From an uncultured Flavobacteriales bacterium (GTDB lineage: Bacteria; Bacteroidota; Bacteroidia; Flavobacteriales_E; Vicingaceae), in the NCBI GenBank assembly GCA_937901255.1, contig CALCHN010000042.1:1-64000 (forward strand): DNA of 64,000 nt, written 5' to 3'. The notes below the pieces were generated by a model. The model was not told where the DNA came from, did no database searches, and saw only the letters and a program-made list of their open reading frames with translations. The position numbers and the translations under genes were made by a program. Below are positions 6,891 through 14,596 of the stretch, in pieces (the first letter of the stretch is position 1; the number at the start of each line of letters is the position of its first letter).

Positions 6891-8765
6891 ATGATTTACA
6901 AAAGCACATCCGATTTAATAAAAGACTTAGAGCAGCACGGACACTTAATTCGCATTAAGGAAGAAGTAAGTGGTGAGTTAGAAATGGCAGCCATCCATCT
7001 ACGTGTGTTTGAAAAAGGCGGCCCGGCAATTTTATTTGAAAACATTAAAGGGTGTGAATTTCAGGCAGTATCTAACTTGTTTGGAACGATGGAACGCAGC
7101 AAGTTTATCTTCCGTTCTACATTTGATAAAGTCCAACAGCTTATCGAATTGAAAAACAATCCCATAAAAGCTATAAAATCTCCATTTAAACATTTGTCTT
7201 TGGGATGGTTTGTGTTAAATTCTTTGCCCAAAAAAGTAAGCAGCCATGACTTTTTAGAAACTACCATAGATAAATTGCCTTTGATTAAATGTTGGAAAAA
7301 AGATGGAGGTGCTTTTATTACGTTGCCGCAAGTTTATTCTGAAGACATAGAAAAGCCCGGAGTAATGAACAGTAATTTGGGAATGTACCGTGTGCAACTA
7401 AATGGCAATGATTATGAGTTAAACAAAGAAATAGGCTTACATTATCAAATTCACAGAGGAATTGGAGTACATCAGGCAAAAGCCAACCGATTAGGTAAAC
7501 CCTTAAAAGTCAGTATTTTTATTGGAGGAAATCCAGCTCATACGTTGGCAGCAGTAATGCCTTTACCCGAAGGATTATCTGAATTAACCTTTGCCGGAGC
7601 TTTGTCGGGAAGAAGATTTAGATACACTTACCAAGAAGGTTATTGCTTAAGTACGGATGCCGATTTTGTAATTACCGGAGAAATTTATCCAAACGAAACC
7701 AAGCCCGAAGGTCCTTTTGGCGACCATTTAGGCTACTACAGTCTGACCCATGATTTTCCTGTAATGAAAGTCCATAAAGTGTATCATAAAAAAAATGCGA
7801 TTTGGCCTTTTACCGTTGTTGGTCGTCCGCCACAAGAGGATTCTCAATTTGGAGCGTTAATTCATGAGCTAAGCGGAAGTGCTATTCCTGAAGAAATTCC
7901 GGGTTTGCACGAAGTAAATGCTGTTGATGCAGCAGGAGTTCATCCCTTACTGTTGGCTGTTGGCAGCGAACGATATACGCCTTACACCACATTAAAACAA
8001 CCACAAGAACTTTTAACCATTGCCAACCATATTTTAGGTTTCGGGCAACTTTCTTTAGCAAAATATGTATTCATTACCAATAAAGAAGACAATCCCACAC
8101 TTTCTTGTAATGATATCGAAAGTTATTTCATCCACTTTTTGGAAAGGGTAGATTGGAAAAGAGACGTACATTTTCAGACCAACACCACTATAGACACGCT
8201 CGATTACAGTGGAAACGCTATTAACAGTGGCTCAAAAGTAGTAATGGCAGCAGTTGGTGAAGCAAAACGTAAACTAATTGATAATTGTCCTATTGATAAT
8301 GGAAAATTAGTAATACCCGGTGTAATTGCCATAAATGGAGATGCTTTTACAACTTATGAAAATGCTAAAAAAGAACTCGAAACTTTAAATGCCGAAAAAA
8401 CAAGAATTGAAAATTCTTTATTTTTTCGAGCATCCTCGAAAAATGAGTTTTTCAAAGAAAAACATTTTTCGGGACTTCAAACATTGAACACCGAAGGTAT
8501 TATGCTAATTTTGTTAGTAGATGATGCTGATTTTGTTGCGGAAAACCTCAACAACTTTTTATGGGTTACTTTTACCCGAAGCAATCCGGCAAATGATATT
8601 TACGGAGTAAACGAATTTATCAACAACAAACATTGGGGCTGCGAAGGTCCGTTAATTATTGATGCTCGAATAAAACCACATCATGCACCAGTTTTAGAAA
8701 AAGATGATGCCATTGAAAAACGTGTAGATGAACTAGAAAGTAAAGGAGTACTTAGAAATACTTAG
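6891..8765 (+). CDS. ubiD: UbiD family decarboxylase (menaquinone pathway)
   Basis: UbiD enzymes use prenylated FMN to decarboxylate aromatic acids. In Bacteroidota this type (~610-620 residues) is assigned to menaquinone synthesis; the product here has 624. Conserved stretches are IGGNPAHTLAAVMPLPEG, EGPFGDHLGYY, the acidic YPNETKPEGP, FTVVGRPPQEDS and, near the C-terminus, NNFLWVTFTRSNPANDIYG followed by NKHWGCEGPLIIDARIKPHH. Residues ~501-530 (AEKTRIENSLFFRASSKNEF) are encoded by a copy of a palindromic DNA element that also occurs elsewhere in the window, so this stretch may be an in-frame insertion. UbiX, the prenyl-FMN maker, is not in the window. Confidence 0.92.
   Translation: MIYKSTSDLIKDLEQHGHLIRIKEEVSGELEMAAIHLRVFEKGGPAILFENIKGCEFQAVSNLFGTMERSKFIFRSTFDKVQQLIELKNNPIKAIKSPFKHLSLGWFVLNSLPKKVSSHDFLETTIDKLPLIKCWKKDGGAFITLPQVYSEDIEKPGVMNSNLGMYRVQLNGNDYELNKEIGLHYQIHRGIGVHQAKANRLGKPLKVSIFIGGNPAHTLAAVMPLPEGLSELTFAGALSGRRFRYTYQEGYCLSTDADFVITGEIYPNETKPEGPFGDHLGYYSLTHDFPVMKVHKVYHKKNAIWPFTVVGRPPQEDSQFGALIHELSGSAIPEEIPGLHEVNAVDAAGVHPLLLAVGSERYTPYTTLKQPQELLTIANHILGFGQLSLAKYVFITNKEDNPTLSCNDIESYFIHFLERVDWKRDVHFQTNTTIDTLDYSGNAINSGSKVVMAAVGEAKRKLIDNCPIDNGKLVIPGVIAINGDAFTTYENAKKELETLNAEKTRIENSLFFRASSKNEFFKEKHFSGLQTLNTEGIMLILLVDDADFVAENLNNFLWVTFTRSNPANDIYGVNEFINNKHWGCEGPLIIDARIKPHHAPVLEKDDAIEKRVDELESKGVLRNT
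8391..8480 (+). repeat. Double-hairpin palindromic element, copy 1, inside ubiD
   Basis: This ~90-bp block contains two hairpins: one from CGAAAAAACAAGAATT to AATTCTTTATTTTTTCG, and one from CGAAAAATGAGTTTTTC to GAAAAACATTTTTCG. A copy with about 12 differences by eye lies at 13959-14050. Here the block is in frame and adds no stop codon. One base pair in the second stem is A-T here and T-A in the other copy, which is a compensatory change. Confidence 0.75.
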
Positions 8766-8789
8766 GAGTTACAAATCTATTTACCATTG

Positions 8790-8848
8790 TCATTCTGAAC
8801 AATATTTTACAGAAAACTTGTTTTCGTGTAAAATGAAGTGAAGAATCT
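8790..8848 (+). repeat. REP-like palindrome after ubiD
   Basis: The block starts GTCATTCTGAAC and ends GAAGTGAAGAATCT, a boundary pair I recognise from intergenic REP-like repeats in many Bacteroidota. The core is a hairpin from ATTTTACAGAAAA to TTTTCGTGTAAAAT around a CTTG loop (8804-8834). It lies between the convergent ubiD and M4 protease genes and may also act as a terminator, though it lacks a T run. Confidence 0.55.
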
Positions 8849-8856
8849 AAATATCT

Positions 8857-11800
8857 TTAGTTGATAATTAATCTTTCTATGTGATAATCGTTTCCAATTT
8901 TGAATTTAACCAAATAGACTCCTTTGCTTAATTTAGAAACATCAATGTGGTTAGCTCCATAATTAATTTTGAATGTCATTAATGTTTGATTTCCAATTAT
9001 ATCCATAATTTCAAGTGTTGCAGAACTTTCAAACCCTGAATTTATAGTGAAAGCACCATCCGTTGGATTTGGATAAAGATTAAAGTTAGCTTTAAATAGA
9101 GCTTCATTTATGTTGGTAATAGTTGAAGTGTAGTTAGCTGTCCATCCTTGACCTCTAACAGCAGGGTCGCATAAAAACTCGACATACATACTACCACCTG
9201 AAGAGGTTACAGGATTAGGAATTGAAGTTCCTGAGAACTGCCCTAAAACAGGTGCTGTATTATTTGCTCCATCATATACAATTACTCCGTCATAGTTTAA
9301 TTCTGTGCTGAATGTTGGAAATGATAAAGTAATTGCATTTGCATTTGGAGGTTGAATTAACCAAGAGCAATTTGTATTGTTAGCATAATTATTATAGCCA
9401 CTACCATCTGAAAAAGATCCACTTTGTGCTGTTAAAGCAGTAACTGTCCCTGAGCAATATTGATTTTGAGTAGAAGTATAATAAGCAGAAAAACCTTGTT
9501 TTGTAATATCTAAATCTGATATTAATCGGACTAACATATTTCCGCCTGAAGAAGTAATTGATGGTGGCAAATTGTTTCCTGTAAATCGACCAAGCAAATT
9601 TGCTGAAGTTGTGCTACCATCATATATTTCAACGGCATCATAAATAGTTAAACCATCAGAAGAAGCTTCTTCAATATCAAATGAAATAAAGTTTAATGTT
9701 ACTGATGTTGCTTGTGGTGGTTGTATCAACCATCTACAATCTAAATTATTACAATAATTATTAGTACCACTACCGTCTGAAAATGCTCCATTATCAGATG
9801 TATTAAAGTTCGTGGTTGTTGAACAATGTGATGACCCTGTAGATGTATAGTTAGCAGTAAAACCCTGTAGCGAGTATGAATAATCAGAAACAAAAATCAC
9901 TAACATCCTTCCTGTATTGGATGTAATTGAACTTGGTAAAGTGTTTCCTGAATAAACAGCTAATTGATTAGTACCATACCAGTCGTCATAAACAAGAACT
10001 CCATCATAGTTTACTTCAGTATTAAATTGAGAAAATGATAGAGTAACAGAGGTAGCACATGGTGGTTCAATAAACCAATAGCATAATTGGTTGTTTCCAT
10101 AATTATTACTTAATGAACCATCACTAAAAGTGCCTGTTGGATTAGATAAAATTGTACCCCCATCACAACTCGGATTAGTACCATATGCTTGATAATTTGC
10201 TGACCAACCACCAGCAGTAACAGAAACATCTGATGTAAATTTAATCGTCATAGCACCAATACCGCTTGAAGTAGTTATTGTTGGTGGCAATGTATTTCCC
10301 CACCAGTTTGCTAAAACTGGGTAAGTATCATCTGGACCATCATAAACAAACACAGTATCATAGTTGTTTTCTGTATCAAAATAAGTAAAGTTAATAGATA
10401 TTTGTGTTGCCCCAGGAGGTGCTATAACCCATTTGCAATTTGCATTATTATTATAGTTTGCAGAGCCACTACCGTCAGTAATTGTTCCGCTTGGTGCAGT
10501 TAAATTTGTCGTTCCACTACAATAATTATTTGGGTCATTACCAATACCTACAGCATACCATGCTTGTCTTACTGCTGTGTATTGAGTTGAAGGATTTCCG
10601 TACAAGTCTTGAGCTGCTTGCAATGAGCCATTATAAGCGTCAATATAAGTAGCGTTTGGACCAAGATAAGTTACAAGATTTCTATATGCAATTTGTCTTG
10701 CTTGATTTATTCCAATACCTGATACAGAATATGAATTATTCAAATCGTTAGTTCCGCTACCACCTTGACACAATAAGTAAAACCAAAAATTTTGAACACC
10801 ACTATTGATATGAACACCACCGTGGTCAACTTGTAAATTATTGGGGTTCGCCCAATATTGCCCATTGTAAGTATCGGGTTGTTGTGATAGTCCACTTGGA
10901 TTATTTGGATTTGACATTGAACGAAGATTTGAAGCAGATACTGTAACATCCTCTCCAATATTCCAATCTGGATTTACATTTGAATAAAACTCTACACAAG
11001 TTCCAAAAATGTCTGCAAAAGATTCATTCAATGCCCCCGATTCGCCTTGATAAGTTAGTCCCCCATTTCCATTGTTATTTATAACCATATGAGTAAATTC
11101 ATGCCCCTCTACATCAAGCCCAACTACAGGATTCATTAATTGACCATCTCCCATACCGTAAACCATTATATTGTATGGGGCATTCATTGCAAAAGCATTA
11201 TTGGGGTCACCATTTTGATTTGGTTGTGTTAATGGAGAGTTTAAATATTGCTTTATTGTGCTTCCATTTCCATCAAAACTATTTCTACTTAATGCATTCA
11301 AATAAAAATCATAAGTTTTTTCCATCCCCCAATGAACATCAGCTGCTGGATGTCCTGAATTAGTAATTATATAATTTCCGCTGTTCCCACTTCCTGACCA
11401 GTTTTGAATACCTACACTTGTTGAAATAGAATAACTTCCTCCAAAATCATCACCACTTCCTGCGTCATAATCCCAAACCTCAACTGTGTATGGTGGATTA
11501 TTCAAATAGATATTTAGATTATTGTATGTTAAAGTTGGGTTTTGATTATTGTAGTAATTTGAAGTATAAACAGTTTGATTAGAACCATCTTTTACTTTTA
11601 TGTAAAGGTCAGGTAATTGGTCGACAAAAGTCGCATACCACCAATTCTGAGCTACAGCTGAAATTGTAAAAGATTTGAGTATTGATACTCCCGTAAATGT
11701 TGTTGAATTACTTGTAAAATCTGTTGAACCAGTAAAACCACTCGTTGTTAAATTTGTTGCGTTGGTAGCATTGTACGTTTCAATTTTTCTTCCATTTTCT

Positions 11801-12606
11801 CTTAAACGATAGCTTCCTGCTGTATAGTTGTCGCAAGTAATAGATTGACTCCCGCTATACATTGTTTGACCAGTGCCAGCAACATCAGCGTGCGCAATTA
11901 AGTTGATTTTATTTAATACTCCTCCTGTTTGAGCATCTATATAAACATAACACATAATAAAAGGAGAATAAGAGTCAATTCTTACTTTCTGTGCAAGTTT
12001 AGTTATTGTACCACTCTCGTTTGGTATTCTTGTAATTACTTTTTCTATAGGATAATCATATATCAACTTGGTTACTTTTAAGTATTCTTTTGCAATTACT
12101 TTAGCTCTTTCGGCTGATATATATGTTTTTGTTTCAACTTCATTAAATTCTGCAATTTGTCCGTTTATGCTGGTTAAAATACCATTCTTTGAATGAAGCA
12201 TTATTAATTGACCTTCAATTGGAAAATTTTTATAAAATTGCTGATAATTTGTGTGTGTAAAACCCAGTTCATCATTTCTCTCCGTTATCTGTTGAAATGA
12301 ATGATTTTCATCTAAATTAAACCAAGAATTAAAATTTTGCACTATAGTTTCCTTGGTCAATCTTTCTTTTTCAAGATTAGCTGAGAACGAACCGTTAACA
12401 ATTTCAATCTTTGTTTTTGGCTGTTGAACATCTGCAACAGTATTACTACTTTTAGGCGTAATTAGATTTGTTGAACTCTGATTTGTTTTACTTTGAAATG
12501 GATTTACAAAGTTTGGAATAGGCTGTTTCATTTTCTGTCCGAATGAAAGTGAAGCCATAAAAAATACTACAACTATTACTATTGATTTAAAATATATATT
12601 TCCCAT
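8857..12606 (-). CDS. Secreted M4 metalloprotease with four CUB domains and T9SS tail
   Basis: This is a thermolysin-family zinc protease of ~1250 residues. The frame opens with TTG at 12612, but ATG at 12606 (MGNIYFK) is preferred; residue numbers below use the TTG frame. A signal peptide ends at FGQ (26). An FTP/PepSY-type propeptide spans ~70-245. Residues ~290-400 look like a C2-like beta-sandwich (DLYIKVKDGS, YTVEVWDYDAGSGDDFGG) set between propeptide and catalytic domain. Catalytic motifs are HEFTH (504-508), NESFAD (E530) and DHGGVHINSG (H601). Four CUB-like repeats (NY.NN..C.W.I.PP...YDGV.VYDG) follow at ~698-810, 815-925, 930-1048 and 1052-1165. A sorting tail (NLYPNPTDG... to the end) exports it by T9SS. 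It is the last gene of an apparent three-gene operon. Confidence 0.93.
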   Translation of the reverse strand: MGNIYFKSIVIVVVFFMASLSFGQKMKQPIPNFVNPFQSKTNQSSTNLITPKSSNTVADVQQPKTKIEIVNGSFSANLEKERLTKETIVQNFNSWFNLDENHSFQQITERNDELGFTHTNYQQFYKNFPIEGQLIMLHSKNGILTSINGQIAEFNEVETKTYISAERAKVIAKEYLKVTKLIYDYPIEKVITRIPNESGTITKLAQKVRIDSYSPFIMCYVYIDAQTGGVLNKINLIAHADVAGTGQTMYSGSQSITCDNYTAGSYRLRENGRKIETYNATNATNLTTSGFTGSTDFTSNSTTFTGVSILKSFTISAVAQNWWYATFVDQLPDLYIKVKDGSNQTVYTSNYYNNQNPTLTYNNLNIYLNNPPYTVEVWDYDAGSGDDFGGSYSISTSVGIQNWSGSGNSGNYIITNSGHPAADVHWGMEKTYDFYLNALSRNSFDGNGSTIKQYLNSPLTQPNQNGDPNNAFAMNAPYNIMVYGMGDGQLMNPVVGLDVEGHEFTHMVINNNGNGGLTYQGESGALNESFADIFGTCVEFYSNVNPDWNIGEDVTVSASNLRSMSNPNNPSGLSQQPDTYNGQYWANPNNLQVDHGGVHINSGVQNFWFYLLCQGGSGTNDLNNSYSVSGIGINQARQIAYRNLVTYLGPNATYIDAYNGSLQAAQDLYGNPSTQYTAVRQAWYAVGIGNDPNNYCSGTTNLTAPSGTITDGSGSANYNNNANCKWVIAPPGATQISINFTYFDTENNYDTVFVYDGPDDTYPVLANWWGNTLPPTITTSSGIGAMTIKFTSDVSVTAGGWSANYQAYGTNPSCDGGTILSNPTGTFSDGSLSNNYGNNQLCYWFIEPPCATSVTLSFSQFNTEVNYDGVLVYDDWYGTNQLAVYSGNTLPSSITSNTGRMLVIFVSDYSYSLQGFTANYTSTGSSHCSTTTNFNTSDNGAFSDGSGTNNYCNNLDCRWLIQPPQATSVTLNFISFDIEEASSDGLTIYDAVEIYDGSTTSANLLGRFTGNNLPPSITSSGGNMLVRLISDLDITKQGFSAYYTSTQNQYCSGTVTALTAQSGSFSDGSGYNNYANNTNCSWLIQPPNANAITLSFPTFSTELNYDGVIVYDGANNTAPVLGQFSGTSIPNPVTSSGGSMYVEFLCDPAVRGQGWTANYTSTITNINEALFKANFNLYPNPTDGAFTINSGFESSATLEIMDIIGNQTLMTFKINYGANHIDVSKLSKGVYLVKFKIGNDYHIERLIIN

Positions 12607-12613
12607 TTTCAAT

Positions 12614-13000
12614 TTATTTAATGGTTGTTAATAGTTTATTATAAAGTTCAATTACTTTTTTGTCAACTGTTGTTGAGCCAAAAGCCCAAACAATTCTGTT
12701 AGTTTTTTCCTTTGTTTTAATTTCAATAAATGAATACATATTTTCAGGCTCATTAAAGTTCAAGTCTTTTAATTCCATGGCATGGTTAAATAATTCCAAA
12801 GTCTTTTTTGATTTCACTTTTTTAAGTTCTGTTTCTTTTTCAAAAAGTGTACAGTTAGCGGTCAGTTTATAGGTCTTTACTTCTCCCGTAAATCCACCCC
12901 CATTTCCAAAATTAATCTCTTCAACTCCTGTTTTTAACGCTATTTTGTTTGTTGAACAAGAACTAATTACAATTAATATTATTAAACTATATATTCTCAT
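12614..13000 (-). CDS. Small lipoprotein, unknown
   Basis: The 128-residue product has a short signal peptide with a lipobox (VISSC, Cys at residue 15). The mature chain contains TYKLTANCTLFEKE, a basic stretch KKVKSKKTLELFNHAMEL and NRIVWAFGSTTVDKKVIELYNKLLTTIK at the end. I do not recognise a named family. It sits between another lipoprotein gene (5 bp away) and the M4 protease gene (1-7 bp away), so all three are probably one transcript. A chaperone or inhibitor role for the protease is possible but rests only on the position. Confidence 0.72.
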   Translation of the reverse strand: MRIYSLIILIVISSCSTNKIALKTGVEEINFGNGGGFTGEVKTYKLTANCTLFEKETELKKVKSKKTLELFNHAMELKDLNFNEPENMYSFIEIKTKEKTNRIVWAFGSTTVDKKVIELYNKLLTTIK

Positions 13001-13005
13001 AGTTA

Positions 13006-13443
13006 TTAATTTGCGGTAACAGCATCAATAATTGCTAACCCTATTGAACTTGTTCCTTTGTAACCATAGTTTTTTATTTTAAAACTTTTTGTCTTTCCAG
13101 CTGGAAAATATTCATAAATCGCTTCTTTTTTTGTCCCTAAATGTGTCTCTGTTTTACTATAAAAACTAATTTCGAGTATTACATCTTTAAAAGTTGCAAT
13201 TTTTGCTGTGTTCGAAATAGTTCCTTCTATTATCCATTCGCCTAGTAGGTTTTTTTTATAAGTAGCTTTAATAGTTAGAAAAGTTGTTGGATTTCTCTTT
13301 TCTTTTTCCTCTAAACTCATTTTAGTATTTTGGTATGACACAGGACTAACATTGTTATGTTTGGATTCAGAATTACAACTTAATGAAATTAGGATTAAGC
13401 TTGATAAAAACATCATTAAAGTCAATGAAAATAAATGTTTCAT
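13006..13443 (-). CDS. Small lipoprotein, unknown
   Basis: Start is placed at ATG 13443 (MKHLFSL); the open frame reaches a TTG at 13452. The product is 145 residues with a signal peptide and lipobox LISLSC. The mature part holds a beta-rich domain: TFLTIKATYKKNLLGEWIIEGTISNTAKIATFKDVILEISFYS, then GKTKSFKIKNYGYKGTSSIGLAI. This pattern (a conserved GTI.N.A....KDV.LEI.FYS strand set) resembles immunoglobulin-like folds seen in small Bacteroidota lipoproteins. It is the first gene of the run leading to the M4 protease. Confidence 0.7.
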   Translation of the reverse strand: MKHLFSLTLMMFLSSLILISLSCNSESKHNNVSPVSYQNTKMSLEEKEKRNPTTFLTIKATYKKNLLGEWIIEGTISNTAKIATFKDVILEISFYSKTETHLGTKKEAIYEYFPAGKTKSFKIKNYGYKGTSSIGLAIIDAVTAN

Positions 13444-13513
13444 AGTAGTCAATTTAAATGAATATTAAATAAATAATATAATAATTACAAATTTTATTCA
13501 CGTAATTAATTTT

Positions 13514-13521
13514 CAAATATA
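13514..13521 (-). promoter_or_regulatory. Candidate -7 box for the lipoprotein-M4 protease operon
   Basis: On the minus strand this reads TATATTTG, a full match to TAnnTTTG, about 70 bp upstream of the first lipoprotein gene. The -33 element is not clear. Confidence 0.35.
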
Positions 13522-13615
13522 GTAATTTTTTTAACTTAAGTTATTAATTATCAAAACCTGTTCTTAGTCTTATAATCAGTAATTTATTGCAAACATAATA
13601 AAAAAATACAATTCG

Positions 13616-13627
13616 GACATATATGCC
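13616..13627 (+). promoter_or_regulatory. Operator-like palindrome, site 1
   Basis: GACATATATGCC, preceded by TCG, is a near-palindrome. It matches site 2 at 13651-13662 in 12 of 15 positions when the flanking TCG is included. It lies 35 bp upstream of site 2, in front of the XRE gene. Confidence 0.6.
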
Positions 13628-13650
13628 TAAACATTATTTAAATTGCATCG

Positions 13651-13662
13651 GACATTTATGTC
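13651..13662 (+). promoter_or_regulatory. Operator-like palindrome, site 2
   Basis: GACATTTATGTC is a perfect inverted repeat (GACAT-TT-ATGTC) ending at the base before the XRE start codon. Together with site 1 it brackets a weak -7-like TAAATTG. This suggests autorepression by the XRE protein. Confidence 0.65.
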
Positions 13663-13884
13663 ATGTTGTCTAATGATAAATTTTTACATAATCTAGGAAA
13701 GAGAATAGAAGAACTTTATATTAAAAAGTATAAAAACCAAAGCGATTTTGCTGTTGCGTGTGAAGTTGACACTAGAACAATAAGACGAATCATAAAATCA
13801 GAACAAAACCCAACTATTTTAGTTTTAAGAAGAATAGCAATAGCGTTAGATATTGAATTAAAGGAGTTAATTGATATAGAATAA
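13663..13884 (+). CDS. Small XRE-type helix-turn-helix regulator
   Basis: The 73-residue product is a bare Cro/CI-type HTH domain: FLHNLGKRIEELYIKKYKNQSDFAVACEVDTRTIRRIIKSEQNPTILVLRRIAIALDIELKELI. The recognition helix is likely DTRTIRRIIKSEQ. The ATG follows directly on a perfect GACAT-TT-ATGTC palindrome, so it probably represses its own promoter. It diverges from the lipoprotein-protease operon with ~220 bp between, and site 1 could also affect that promoter. It is too short to carry a ligand domain. Confidence 0.85.
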   Translation: MLSNDKFLHNLGKRIEELYIKKYKNQSDFAVACEVDTRTIRRIIKSEQNPTILVLRRIAIALDIELKELIDIE

Positions 13885-13945
13885 TTTCTCAATTACCTAA
13901 CTAATTACTCCAACCAATGTACCTATATGGTAAATTAGAAATTAA

Positions 13946-13953
13946 TACCTTTG
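13946..13953 (+). promoter_or_regulatory. Candidate -7 box for the quinone reductase gene
   Basis: TACCTTTG fits TAnnTTTG. The predicted transcription start would fall near 13960, at the left end of the palindromic element, so nearly the whole leader would be that element. Confidence 0.4.
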
Positions 13954-13958
13954 CATCT

Positions 13959-14050
13959 GCCGAAAAAACAAGAATTTTCAATTCTTTGTTTTTTTCGAGC
14001 ATACTCGAAATATTAGTTTTTCAAATAAAAACATATTTCGGGATTTGCAA
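13959..14050 (+). repeat. Double-hairpin palindromic element, copy 2
   Basis: This is a second copy of the ~90-bp element found in ubiD (8391-8480). It keeps both hairpins and the linking CGAGCAT. In stem 2 the arms are CGAAATATT and ACATATTTCG, where copy 1 has CGAAAAATG and ACATTTTTCG, so pairing is kept by a double change. It forms most of the presumed 5' leader of the downstream gene. Confidence 0.75.
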
Positions 14051-14062
14051 GAACATAAAAAA

Positions 14063-14596
14063 ATGACAAAAACCTTACTCATACTAGCACATCCGCACTT
14101 ACAAAAATCCATTAGAAATAAACTGATTGCGGAAGAAATGGCTACCGAAAATAATATTGAAATACGTGATTTAACAGGGCTTTATCCTGATTATAATATC
14201 AATGTAGCTGAAGAGCAACAAAAAATGGTAGAGGCTGACATTATTGTTTTTCAATACCCGCTGTATTGGTATAATGTTCCGCCAATTCTTAAATTGTGGA
14301 TAGATGAAGTGTTTACCTATGGTTTTGCTTTTGGCAAAGGAAACTACCAATTAGAAGGCAAAAAAATAGTGGTTTCTTGTACTATTGGGAGCAAGGAAGA
14401 CATTTATCCGGCAGAGAAATTAGAAAAAATATTCTTCCCGCTTCAAGGGTTGGCAGATTATTGTAAAATGGATTATTTAGCCGAAATTGTCTCTTTTGGA
14501 GAGGTTTATGTGCCGGGAGAATCAAAAACCGGATTAGAGAATTCTGCCAAAAAACATGCTGAAAAATTGCGTCATTTTTTACGTTCGGTAACGTAA
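14063..14596 (+). CDS. NAD(P)H-dependent quinone oxidoreductase-like flavoprotein
   Basis: The product belongs to the flavodoxin-like fold of the KefF/MdaB/NQO type. The start MTKTLLILAHPHLQKSIRNKLI carries the AHPH.. phosphate-loop signature. Later motifs are DIIVFQYPLYWYNVPPILKLWIDEVFTYGFAFG and the C-terminal FPLQGLADYCKM. The length is 177 residues from ATG 14063; the frame extends to a TTG at 14045, which lies inside the palindromic element and is unlikely. It would bind FMN or FAD and reduce quinones or related electrophiles with NAD(P)H, in the cytoplasm. Its 3' end overlaps the convergent polyprenyl synthase gene by 25 bp. Confidence 0.88.
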   Translation: MTKTLLILAHPHLQKSIRNKLIAEEMATENNIEIRDLTGLYPDYNINVAEEQQKMVEADIIVFQYPLYWYNVPPILKLWIDEVFTYGFAFGKGNYQLEGKKIVVSCTIGSKEDIYPAEKLEKIFFPLQGLADYCKMDYLAEIVSFGEVYVPGESKTGLENSAKKHAEKLRHFLRSVT

